DNA of 64,000 bases from Carboxydocella thermautotrophica (GTDB lineage Bacteria; Bacillota; GCA-003054495; Carboxydocellales; Carboxydocellaceae), in NCBI GenBank assembly GCA_003054495.1, contig CP028514.1:422501-486500 (forward strand). The letters run 5' to 3'. Both the position numbers and the translations under genes were made by a program. The first letter of the stretch is position 1. Each line of letters begins with the position of its first letter. The notes beneath the pieces were generated by a model. That model was not told where the DNA came from and made no database searches. It saw only the letters and a list, made by a program, of their open reading frames with translations. Shown in pieces: positions 1-6,789 of the stretch.

Positions 1-2
1 GG

Positions 3-446
3 GGCATCAACATCCTGGAAACCAGGGTAGGGGATCGCTATGTCCTGGAAAAAATGCTGGAAAGCGGCGCCGTCCTCGGGGGCGAGCAATCAGGGCATAT
101 CATTTTTCTGGACTACAACACTACCGGTGACGGGGTGTTGACGGGATTGCAGTTACTGCATATTATTAAAGAGGCGGGTAAACCCGCTTCCGCAACAGCT
201 GCGGTGATGGAACGCCTGCCCCAGTTCCTGGTGAATGTGCGGGTGAAGGATAAGGAGGCGGCCATGGCCAGCCTCAAGGCCCAGGAAGCTATCCGCCAGG
301 CGGAAGCTCAGCTGGCCGGCCAGGGCCGGATTCTGGTGCGGCCTTCCGGCACTGAACCCCTGATCCGGGTGATGGGCGAAGGCCGGGACGGAGCCTTAGT
401 GGAAAAACTGGTACGGGAAATTGCCGCCATTTTTGAACAGATGTAG
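3..446 (+). CDS. glmM: Phosphoglucosamine mutase, C-terminal part
   Basis: The reading frame is open from the window edge, so only the last 147 codons are present. It converts glucosamine-6-phosphate to glucosamine-1-phosphate in UDP-GlcNAc synthesis. Seen in the sequence: the family block RVGDRYVLEKML followed by GGEQSGH (sugar-binding loop of alpha-D-phosphohexomutases), and near the end RPSGTEPLIRVM, the C-terminal phosphate-binding loop. An internal ATG at 54 is not the start because conserved family sequence lies upstream of it. The next gene is glmS, which makes glucosamine-6-phosphate, so the two consecutive pathway steps are neighbours. Confidence 0.96.
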   Translation, partial: GINILETRVGDRYVLEKMLESGAVLGGEQSGHIIFLDYNTTGDGVLTGLQLLHIIKEAGKPASATAAVMERLPQFLVNVRVKDKEAAMASLKAQEAIRQAEAQLAGQGRILVRPSGTEPLIRVMGEGRDGALVEKLVREIAAIFEQM

Positions 447-459
447 GCTATAAGCAAGC

Positions 460-500
460 GGGCCGCCTGCTGCGGGCGGCCCCCTGGCCTTAATTTTTTA
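460..500 (+). terminator. Hairpin after glmM
   Basis: An 8-bp G+C stem (about 460-467 with 475-482) sits just behind the glmM stop codon and is followed by a T-rich stretch some 10 nt later. It may be a weak terminator or a processing hairpin between glmM and the glmS leader. The T tract is not immediately adjacent, hence moderate confidence. Confidence 0.45.
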
Positions 501-539
501 AGGGGGTGAGACATGAAGAAAAAGAGCAACGGGCATACT

Positions 540-690
540 GAAAAAAAGCGCCGGGACTCCTGCGGGAGTTGACGAGGTGAGGGAGCATCGAGGTTTCGGC
601 GGATGCCCTCCGGTGAGGGGCCCAGGCCGTAAGGACGGGACAAAACCTGGCAGTGATGCCAGGGCCAAAACCCGTACCGGGGCCCGGATT
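540..690 (+). ncRNA. glmS ribozyme: glmS self-cleaving ribozyme/riboswitch
   Basis: The glmS leader carries the hallmark blocks of the glucosamine-6-phosphate-dependent ribozyme in order: AAGCGCC at 546-552 with the expected cleavage between A547 and G548, a P2 hairpin, GACGAGG followed by GGGAGCATCGAGG, the TTTCGGCGGATGCCCTCCGG core, and the P3/P4 domain ending in GGGGCCCGG. When glucosamine-6-phosphate is abundant the mRNA cleaves itself and is degraded, lowering GlmS. The block ends about 25 nt before the glmS ATG. Confidence 0.95.
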
Positions 691-713
691 TTGGCTTGAG
701 GAGGATAACTTGC

Positions 714-2543
714 ATGTGTGGAATCGTCGGCTATATCGGTAGTAAACCGGTTGTACCTATATTGCTGGATGGACTGGCTAAACTGGAGTACCGGGGTTAT
801 GACTCCGCTGGTATCGCTGTCCTGACAGAGCAAGGCATTGCTGTGGAAAAAAGCGTGGGCAAACTGGCCATACTGGCAGAAAAACTGGCCCACAATGCTC
901 CCCAGGGTACTCTGGGCATCGGCCATACCCGCTGGGCCACTCATGGCCGCCCCAGCGATATCAACAGTCATCCCCATACTGACTGTGCGGAAAAATTTGC
1001 GGTTGTCCATAACGGGATTATTGAAAACTTCCAGAAGCTGAAGGAATGGCTGGCCGCCAATGGCCACACCTTCCGCTCGGAAACGGATACTGAGGTACTG
1101 CCCCACCTGGTGGAACATTTCTACCAGGGCGATTTGCTGGCCGCCGTTCGGGAAGTGGTGAAACACATTGAGGGCTCCTATGCCCTGGGCATCATCTGCC
1201 AGGATGAGCCCGACAAAATCGTGGCCGTGCGCAAGGACAGCCCCCTGGTGGTTGGCCTGGGTCAGGGGGAGAATTTCATTGCCTCTGACATCCCCGCCAT
1301 TCTCAGCCACACCCGCGATACCTATATTCTCAATGACGGGGAAATGGTTCTGCTGACTGCCAATGAGGTCAAGGTCTTTGATCAGCAGGGGCAGGAAATC
1401 AACAAGGAAGTCTTCCGGGTCCACTGGGATGTGGAAGCAGCGGAAAAAGGCGGCTATCCTCATTTCATGCTGAAGGAAATCCACGAACAGCCCAAGGCCC
1501 TGCGGGACACCCTCTCCGGCCGTCTGGCCACCGATAACTCCCGGGTCCTGCTGGAAGAACTGCAAATGACACCGGAGGAAGTAAAGCAGATCAAGAAGAT
1601 ATTCATCACCGCCTGTGGTACCGCCTATCACGCCGGAATTGTAGGCAAGTATGTCATCGAAGACCTGGCCCGTATTCCGGTGGAAGTGGATATCGCTTCC
1701 GAATTCCGCTACCGCAATCCCATTATCGACCAGGATACCCTGGTAGTGGTGATCAGCCAGTCCGGCGAAACCGCCGATACTCTGGCTGCCCTGCGGGAGG
1801 CCAAAAACCGCGGCGCCAGAGTGCTGGCCGTTACCAATGTGGTGGGCTCTTCGGTGGCCCGTGAAGCCAACTGGGTGATTTACACCTGGGCTGGTCCCGA
1901 AATCGCCGTGGCCTCCACCAAGGCCTACACCACCCAGCTGGTGGTGATGTACCTGCTCGGCCTCTACCTGGCCCAGCAGCGGGGTACCCTTACCCAGGAG
2001 CAAATCAGGGAAGTGGTCACCGCCCTGCGGGAACTGCCCGCTCAGGTGGAAGCCATCCTGGGCCGGGAAGAGGAAATCAAGGGTTTTGTGCAGAAATACG
2101 CCCACTGTGAGGATGTGTTCTTCCTGGGCCGCAGCATCGACTATGCAGTGGCTATGGAAGGCTCTCTCAAGCTGAAGGAGATCTCCTATATCCACGCAGA
2201 GGCCTATGCCGCCGGGGAGCTGAAGCACGGTACCCTGGCCCTCATCGTCGAGGGGATTCTGGTGCTGGCCCTGGCTACCCAGATGGATGTCTTCGATAAG
2301 ATGGTGAGCAATATCAAGGAGGTCAAGGCCCGCGATGCCTCGGTGGTGGGCATCACTTTCGAAGGGGAAGAGGAGCTGGCCAAGAGTGTGGATGAGGTGA
2401 TCTATATTCCCCGCACCCATAAGCTGACCAGTGCGGTGCTGACGGTAGTGCCCCTGCAGTTGATCGCCTACTATGTGGCGGTGGCCCGCGGCTGTGATGT
2501 GGATAAACCGCGGAATCTGGCCAAGAGTGTGACTGTGGAGTAA
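714..2543 (+). CDS. glmS: Glutamine--fructose-6-phosphate aminotransferase
   Basis: This cytoplasmic enzyme makes glucosamine-6-phosphate from fructose-6-phosphate and glutamine, the first committed step to UDP-GlcNAc. The protein has 609 residues, the usual length. The ATG at 714 is chosen because it gives MCGIVGYIG, whose Cys (residue 1 after Met removal) is the glutaminase nucleophile; GAGGAG lies 10 nt upstream. An in-frame TTG at 696 would add six residues before the Cys and disable it. Seen: the N-terminal Ntn-type glutaminase (GHTRWATHG, ENF), then two SIS isomerase domains (SQSGETADT; GRSIDYAVAMEG) and a C-terminal KPRNLAKSVTVE. Regulation is by the upstream ribozyme. Confidence 0.98.
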   Translation: MCGIVGYIGSKPVVPILLDGLAKLEYRGYDSAGIAVLTEQGIAVEKSVGKLAILAEKLAHNAPQGTLGIGHTRWATHGRPSDINSHPHTDCAEKFAVVHNGIIENFQKLKEWLAANGHTFRSETDTEVLPHLVEHFYQGDLLAAVREVVKHIEGSYALGIICQDEPDKIVAVRKDSPLVVGLGQGENFIASDIPAILSHTRDTYILNDGEMVLLTANEVKVFDQQGQEINKEVFRVHWDVEAAEKGGYPHFMLKEIHEQPKALRDTLSGRLATDNSRVLLEELQMTPEEVKQIKKIFITACGTAYHAGIVGKYVIEDLARIPVEVDIASEFRYRNPIIDQDTLVVVISQSGETADTLAALREAKNRGARVLAVTNVVGSSVAREANWVIYTWAGPEIAVASTKAYTTQLVVMYLLGLYLAQQRGTLTQEQIREVVTALRELPAQVEAILGREEEIKGFVQKYAHCEDVFFLGRSIDYAVAMEGSLKLKEISYIHAEAYAAGELKHGTLALIVEGILVLALATQMDVFDKMVSNIKEVKARDASVVGITFEGEEELAKSVDEVIYIPRTHKLTSAVLTVVPLQLIAYYVAVARGCDVDKPRNLAKSVTVE

Positions 2544-2557
2544 AATGAAAAGGAAAA

Positions 2558-2586
2558 GGGTTGAGCGACGAGCTCAGCCCTTTTTG
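2558..2586 (+). terminator. Rho-independent terminator of glmS
   Basis: A 9-bp stem (GGGTTGAGC with GCTCAGCCC, 2558-2580) is followed immediately by TTTTTGTTG. It lies 14 nt after the glmS stop. Confidence 0.9.
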
Positions 2587-2699
2587 TTGTATCTAACGAG
2601 TGATATTCTCGAGCTGGGGTTGGTGAGTACCTACCGTTAGCTGAACGTACGGACTGAGGTGCACGAATCCAATTGTTCAGCGCTACACCGATTATAGGC

Positions 2700-3017
2700 T
2701 TATTTTAATTCTTTTATTAATAAATGTGTATAATTTCGGGCACCATGTAATACGCGATATACATATACTTTATTTTCTATAACCCGGTAAAAAGCTATAT
2801 AAGGTTCAACGATAATCATGCGGAAATTAAACTTTTTCAGCGAGGGATCGAGTAACGGGGTTCCAGAATGAGGAAAATTCTCTAAACGGCTCAAGGCGTG
2901 CATAATACTTTCAAGTATACTATCTGCAGCGCTTGGATTATCTACCATAATATAATCAAATATCTCGTCTAGGTCTGTATATGCGGCAGGGAGTAGTTCT
3001 ACATTATATTTTTCCAT
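2700..3017 (-). CDS. RelE/ParE-family toxin
   Basis: A 105-residue protein of the RelE/ParE fold: LLPAAYTDLDEIFDYI near the N-terminus, PHSGTPL in the middle, FRMIIVEPYIAFYRV and VYVYRVLHGARNY at the C-terminus, all typical for plasmid-stabilisation toxins. RelE-type members cut mRNA on the ribosome and ParE-type members poison gyrase; the sequence alone does not decide which. The start at 3017 (MEKYNVELL) is preceded by AAGGAG and overlaps the end of the antitoxin gene by 14 nt, so the pair is translationally coupled. A longer frame upstream would run through the antitoxin gene in another frame and is rejected. Confidence 0.88.
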   Translation of the reverse strand: MEKYNVELLPAAYTDLDEIFDYIMVDNPSAADSILESIMHALSRLENFPHSGTPLLDPSLKKFNFRMIIVEPYIAFYRVIENKVYVYRVLHGARNYTHLLIKELK

Positions 3018-3273
3018 GGATTTTCTCCTTGAGCCGTTTTTGTGCCTCAGCAAGCGTGATGGTTGGCTCGCCAGCAAGGCGTTGTTGTTCGGCCAACAAT
3101 AATTTTTCGCGGAGATCAAGCATAGCTTCTCGACGTTCAAAAGCCTCAATACTCATTATTACAAGATCGCCTTCACCATTTTTTGTGATGTATATAGGTT
3201 CTGCTTTTTCATGGGCAAGCTGGGAAATGGTATTATATTTATTACGAAGCATTGTAGATGATTTTATAATCAT
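3004..3273 (-). CDS. Phd/YefM-family antitoxin
   Basis: An 89-residue antitoxin with the Phd/YefM signature: an N-terminal DNA-binding half (LRNKYNTISQLAHEKAEPIYITKNGEGDLVIMS, read in two parts around residues 10-42) and a helical, charged C-terminal half that would wrap the toxin. It should neutralise the downstream RelE/ParE toxin and, as in this family, repress its own promoter. It is the first gene of a two-gene operon. Two AGAAT/ATTCT inverted repeats lie directly upstream, around a perfect -10 box. Confidence 0.9.
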   Translation of the reverse strand: MIIKSSTMLRNKYNTISQLAHEKAEPIYITKNGEGDLVIMSIEAFERREAMLDLREKLLLAEQQRLAGEPTITLAEAQKRLKEKIHGKI

Positions 3274-3287
3274 TTAATTGGCCCCCT

Positions 3288-3335
3288 AGTAGAATATTCT
3301 ACTTTTATTATACGATAATTCTAATAGAATATAAA
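3288..3335 (-). promoter_or_regulatory. Toxin-antitoxin promoter with twin operators
   Basis: On the minus strand a perfect -10 (TATAAT, 3307-3312) has a weak -35 (TTTATA, 3330-3335) at 17 bp. A perfect 16-bp palindrome AGTAGAATATTCTACT (3288-3303) sits at the expected transcription start. A second, ATTCT-AAT-AGAAT (3318-3330), fills the spacer. Both use the same AGAAT half-site, the arrangement expected for Phd/YefM autorepression. Confidence 0.7.
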
Positions 3336-3339
3336 TAGG

Positions 3340-3411
3340 CTTCTCCTCTCGATCCGGCAGCTGGCCAAAGATTTGCACATTAGTGTAATCACCACAAAAC
3401 GGGCTTATGGG
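3340..3411 (+). pseudogene. Fragment of a GntR/YtrA-type regulator
   Basis: About 24 codons read SIRQLAKDLHISVITTKRAY, the winged-helix recognition segment typical of GntR regulators of the YtrA group. No start, ribosome-binding site or ligand domain remains and the frame soon meets stops. It is a decayed remnant next to the TA operon. Confidence 0.65.
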
Positions 3412-3459
3412 AATTTTTCTCTATCTCTTCAAAACGGCTGTAATTCCTCTTACTGCTAG

Positions 3460-3657
3460 CGGAAAGTGGCGAGGTATTGCAGATATTCTGGCAGTAGGTT
3501 TTTATTTATCTGGATCAATAACTCTGTTCGGGATTAGTTTGTTAGAAATTGGAGTACTGGAGTGGCCATATTCCTCATAGTAGCTCATATAGCAATGATT
3601 TTTGGAATGCTGAGTCCTGATATTTTTAGCCACGGTGGCAGTGGGATGAAAATGTGA
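3460..3657 (+). pseudogene. Frameshifted membrane-protein remnant
   Basis: Two hydrophobic reading frames follow each other with a frame change near 3570: ADILAVGFYLSGSITLFGISL, a transmembrane-like stretch, then FLIVAHIAMIFGMLSPDIF, another, ending at a TGA at 3655-3657. There is no start codon with a ribosome-binding site. The neighbouring GntR fragment suggests both came from one regulator-membrane protein operon of the YtrA type; that link is an inference. Confidence 0.5.
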
Positions 3658-3681
3658 AGTGCGATAAACTGCTGGTATTAT

Positions 3682-4236
3682 CTACTCAGGATAAAAGATA
3701 ACCATCTGGGCCCTTACTGTTTCCTCGCCTGCATTAAAATAGGCATGGGGCCTGTCCGCTTTAAACCTGATGGCATCCCCTGTCCTGACCACATATTCCT
3801 TCAAGCCGACCTGGATAGTCAGTTCTCCGCTAAATACAGTAATGAATTCCTGCGTCCCCTGACCGTGAGGCTCTGCCTGCAAAGAGCCTCCTTTTTTTAT
3901 TTCAATTCCATAGATTTCAAAGCGGCGGCCCTCCTCGTAGGGGAAATAGGGATAAAGATAGTATTTGCCATTGTCTTCCACCAGGGGCTGAAGCTCCTGG
4001 TGGCGGATGAGCTCTGTTGCAGATTGGGGTGAGTTTAACAAAGAAGTAAAGGATATCTTCAGGCCATTGGCTATCTTCCACATAATTGCGATGGTGGGGT
4101 TGGCTTCTTCCCGCTCGATCTTGCTGAGCATGCTTTTGCTGACACCGGTCAACTGGGCCATTTTATCCAGACTGAGTTTTCGTTCTTCGCGAATTCGTTT
4201 TAAGTTGGAGGCAATAACAGAATTAAGATTTTCCAA
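3682..4236 (-). CDS. XRE-HTH/cupin transcriptional regulator
   Basis: A 184-residue regulator with an N-terminal helix-turn-helix (LKRIREERKLSLDKMAQLTG, then VSKSMLSKIEREEANPTI, residues about 13-52) and a C-terminal cupin barrel (about 105-180; EPHGQGTQEFITVFSGELTI and HAYFNAGEETV). Such proteins sense a small ligand in the cupin. The start is TTG at 4236 with GAGGTGAG upstream. It is divergently transcribed from a LysE-type exporter and probably controls it. A degenerate partial copy of this gene and the exporter lies at 25037-25481. Confidence 0.88.
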   Translation of the reverse strand: MENLNSVIASNLKRIREERKLSLDKMAQLTGVSKSMLSKIEREEANPTIAIMWKIANGLKISFTSLLNSPQSATELIRHQELQPLVEDNGKYYLYPYFPYEEGRRFEIYGIEIKKGGSLQAEPHGQGTQEFITVFSGELTIQVGLKEYVVRTGDAIRFKADRPHAYFNAGEETVRAQMVIFYPE

Positions 4237-4292
4237 ACAGGCTCACCTCAACATCTTGTATTATATAGTAGATACATTGTATAATACTACGA

Positions 4293-4316
4293 AACTGTTT
4301 ATTATAGTAAACGGTT
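4293..4316. promoter_or_regulatory. Candidate operator between regulator and lysE
   Basis: AACTGTTTA-N6-TAAACGGTT is an inverted repeat with one mismatch, centred in the divergent intergenic region. It is a plausible binding site for the XRE-cupin protein. Minus-strand TATAAT at 4260-4265 could be the regulator's -10 box. Confidence 0.45.
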
Positions 4317-4355
4317 AACCTATTTTATTATACTGAGAGACAGGAGGGAGGGTCA

Positions 4356-4946
4356 ATGGCCAACTGGTTAGCTTTTCTATACGTCTTTGTGGTGACCTTT
4401 ACTCCGGGCCCCAATAATATCATGGCTCTGGTCAATGCAAACCTATTCGGTTTTCGCAAAACCGTAAAGTTTTTACTGGGGGTTTTTACCGGTTTCGCTC
4501 TGATCATGCTGGTGTGCAGTTATTTTAACCTCTGGCTGTTCAATCTGTTGCCTAAAGTACAGATGCTAATGGGTATCATCGGTGCCGTCTATATGCTCTA
4601 CCTGGCGATTATAATTATGAAGAGCGGGGAACCGGAGGAAAAAGAGGGGAATGCGCAACTCAACTCTTTTCTGGCCGGTCTGACCATGCAGTTTGTCAAT
4701 CCCAAGGTGATTCTATATGGCATTACGGTTATCTCCAATTTTATTATTACTCATTACAGATCTCCGCTGACTCTATTCCTGTTTTCCCTCTTTCTAGCCT
4801 TTGTAGGCCTGGTGGCTACCTCCAGCTGGGCCCTATTTGGAGTGGTGTTTAAGCGCTTTTTGGCCCGTTATCGGCGGCCGTTTAATATAGTATTGGGCTT
4901 ATTGCTGATTTATAGCGCTGTTTCTATATCAGGTATGGTTAAGTAA
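4356..4946 (+). CDS. LysE/RhtB-family amino-acid exporter
   Basis: A 196-residue integral membrane protein. The N-terminus has the family signature TPGPNNIMALVNANLFG (about residues 17-33), followed by five or six hydrophobic segments and a conserved QFVNPKVILYGIT block in the middle. LysE/RhtB proteins export amino acids or related metabolites; the substrate cannot be told. AGGAGGGAGG precedes the ATG. The divergent XRE-cupin gene is the likely regulator. A strong hairpin follows at 5018-5050. Confidence 0.92.
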   Translation: MANWLAFLYVFVVTFTPGPNNIMALVNANLFGFRKTVKFLLGVFTGFALIMLVCSYFNLWLFNLLPKVQMLMGIIGAVYMLYLAIIIMKSGEPEEKEGNAQLNSFLAGLTMQFVNPKVILYGITVISNFIITHYRSPLTLFLFSLFLAFVGLVATSSWALFGVVFKRFLARYRRPFNIVLGLLLIYSAVSISGMVK

Positions 4947-5017
4947 ATTATCAGGAAGCTGAAAAATTTATTCAACAGTGTTACATTTCCATACAAACAA
5001 CTCTATATGTATATAGT

Positions 5018-5055
5018 GAGCAGGCACGAAGAGAGTCCTCGTGCCTGCTCTGTTT
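5018..5055 (+). terminator. lysE terminator
   Basis: A perfect 12-bp stem (GAGCAGGCACGA / TCGTGCCTGCTC) is followed by TGTTT, after which a group IIC intron fragment begins abruptly. The T tract appears to have been interrupted by the intron insertion. Confidence 0.85.
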
Positions 5056-5190
5056 GTGCGCCCGGCATGGGCGTTGTCTATAGGGTGAAAGTCCCGAACG
5101 GTGAAGGTAGCAGTAGCCGTATGAGAGTACCGATGCGAAGTATAGATGCGGAATGAACCGTAGTAGTGTAGGTGGACGAATTGAGTTTAG
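5056..5190 (+). mobile_element. 5' fragment of a group IIC intron
   Basis: The segment starts GTGCGCCCGGCATGGGCG and continues with GGGTGAAAGTCCCGAAC, GTGAAGGTAGCAGTAGCC and further domain I-like sequence, the classic 5' end of bacterial group II introns. No reverse transcriptase or domains II-VI follow, so it is truncated. Its position directly behind a terminator hairpin is the known target preference of class C introns. The 3' boundary is approximate. Confidence 0.8.
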
Positions 5191-5337
5191 ATATCTATTA
5201 TAGCGAGCCTTTTGCGAAGAAATTTATAAGCCTTATGATCCGTAATGCGTGGTGCGTAACGAGCTGGTTTTCAAAAGGGCCCCCTCTATGTTTATGAGAC
5301 CAATAGGCCGGCAGCGTGGAATTTATAAATTTTTTAC

Positions 5338-5392
5338 TTGCCAATACTACCAAAATAAGGTATAATAATTTTGCCGGCAAACTTGCCGGCAA
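5338..5392 (+). promoter_or_regulatory. BREX operon promoter with tandem palindromes
   Basis: TTGCCA (5338-5343), a 17-bp spacer and TATAAT (5361-5366) form a near-consensus housekeeping promoter. Immediately downstream the perfect 10-bp palindrome TTGCCGGCAA occurs twice (5371-5380 and 5383-5392), covering the expected start of transcription. The 26 bp 5369-5394 also form one larger near-perfect inverted repeat. This looks like a repressor operator. No regulator gene lies in the island itself. Confidence 0.8.
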
Positions 5393-5411
5393 AAGGATGG
5401 TGTAAAAACAC

Positions 5412-6236
5412 ATGAAGAATGATCCAATTTTAGCCGACATAAAACAGGATGCAGACTCATTACCTTATTCCCTTTGGGAGGAGATAGGCTTCCGCTTTGG
5501 TGATAAGGGAACCCACACGAGCAGAACCATTATGCTGGAAGAGTTATCGTTATTACTTCATGAATGTGCAGAAGATGCGACGCGTGATGACTATGTAACG
5601 GCAATTGTTGACTACAATTGCCTGGGCAAGCGGACAGTTGCGACTCGAAGACTTTCCAGTCAGCGTATGCGGGAGTTATATGGTCTCGATCCATCGCTGC
5701 CTATATTTAGGATTTTGCGTTATTGCTGGAACGCAGATGAGAAAGGTCACCCACTTCTTGCCTTACTTACTGCTATGGCCCGGGATCCCCTTCTACGAGT
5801 TACATCCCTCCCCATTCTCCGGATGCAACCAGGGGAAGAACTGGCCCGGCAACAGATGATAGATGTCCTTCGCGAAAGTACTAGGAACCGACTAAATGAT
5901 AGCACGCTTGATAAGGTTGTGCGCAACGCTTCTTCATCCTGGACCCAGTCAGGACACTTAAAAGGTCGTGTTCGTAAGATTCGCCAAAAAGTTGAGCCTA
6001 CACCTGTCGTCACCGCATATGCTCTTCTTTTAGGTTACTTACTTGGTGCCCGGGGTCCCGGTTTATTCAAAACATTATGGACAAAGGTGCTTGATACACC
6101 CCCAGAGGAACTTATTTCCTTGGCAATGGATGCGAAGCGCTTTGGATTCTTGGATATAAGCTATTCCGGCGGTATAATCGAAGTTTCAGTTGACCGTATG
6201 TTAACCGAGGATGAAAGGAGGCTGATTCGTGAGTAG
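5412..6236 (+). CDS. brxA: BREX protein BrxA (DUF1819)
   Basis: A 274-residue protein at the head of the BREX operon, recognised as the DUF1819 family by position and by its content (FGDKGTHTSRTIMLEELSLLL and VTAIVDYNCLGKRTVATRR near the N-terminus). BrxA homologues are small helical DNA-binding proteins required for BREX phage defence in some systems. The ATG at 5412 has AAAGGATGG 12 nt upstream. The stop codon overlaps the brxB start by 8 nt. Identification is strengthened by five further canonical BREX genes in the standard order. Confidence 0.9.
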   Translation: MKNDPILADIKQDADSLPYSLWEEIGFRFGDKGTHTSRTIMLEELSLLLHECAEDATRDDYVTAIVDYNCLGKRTVATRRLSSQRMRELYGLDPSLPIFRILRYCWNADEKGHPLLALLTAMARDPLLRVTSLPILRMQPGEELARQQMIDVLRESTRNRLNDSTLDKVVRNASSSWTQSGHLKGRVRKIRQKVEPTPVVTAYALLLGYLLGARGPGLFKTLWTKVLDTPPEELISLAMDAKRFGFLDISYSGGIIEVSVDRMLTEDERRLIRE

Positions 6237-6789
6237 AATTGAAGAGCTGGCAAACCGCTATCGTAACCATATTGCTACGCCATGGCAGCGTAATCTGGCC
6301 GGCGAGCAAAGGATGATTTTTGTTGTCTATGCTCCAGCCCATGAGCGTAAACTCCGTGCCAGGTTAGAATTGTTCGAGATGGCGACCATTGAATCTGGAC
6401 ATAAATGGAAATCTTTCGACTTTACCCAAACCTTCGCCCGATGGATGAGCGGGTTAGAATACAAGGAAGTTTATTTCGAGGAGCCCGAAAATCTGGCGAT
6501 ACCCCTTGAGAGTGAATTCCCGTATTTTGCAGCCGCTGAACTCCGTAAAGTACTTACTGGTGAAGATGTTGACTCTGACACTGTGGTTGCTGTTTATGGC
6601 GTTGCCAGCCTGTACGGATTCACTAAAGTATCGTCGGTTCTGAAAGAAGTAGTAAGAGATATTCGTGGGCGATTGGTAGTCTTTTTCCCGGGCGAATTCG
6701 AAAATAACAATTATCGTCTTCTTGGTGCACGAGATGGTTGGAATTACCTGGCTATTCCCATCACTTTACATAATGGGGTGAGCGATTGA
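6229..6789 (+). CDS. brxB: BREX protein BrxB (DUF1788)
   Basis: A 186-residue protein of the DUF1788 family. It begins at GTG 6229 with AAAGGAGG in front and overlaps brxA. Seen: an N-terminal IEELANRYRNHIATPWQRNL, then alternating strands and helices such as RMIFVVYAPAHERKLRARLE and LVVFFPGEFENNNYRLLGAR. BrxB is a core component of type 1 BREX; its biochemical role is not settled. The stop TGA overlaps the brxC ATG by one base (TGATG), so translation is coupled. Confidence 0.9.
   Translation: MSRIEELANRYRNHIATPWQRNLAGEQRMIFVVYAPAHERKLRARLELFEMATIESGHKWKSFDFTQTFARWMSGLEYKEVYFEEPENLAIPLESEFPYFAAAELRKVLTGEDVDSDTVVAVYGVASLYGFTKVSSVLKEVVRDIRGRLVVFFPGEFENNNYRLLGARDGWNYLAIPITLHNGVSD

Noticed and set aside
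498..2420. 640-codon open frame on the minus strand
   Set aside because: It mirrors glmS and its ribozyme codon by codon, has low-complexity His/Gly/Gln composition and no ribosome-binding site. Similar shadows oppose glnS, aspS, iscS and the glucan synthase.
5056..5190. Considered as a riboswitch ahead of BREX
   Set aside because: The GTGCGCCC start and GGTGAAAGTCCCGAAC block are those of group II introns, and the BREX promoter lies downstream of it.
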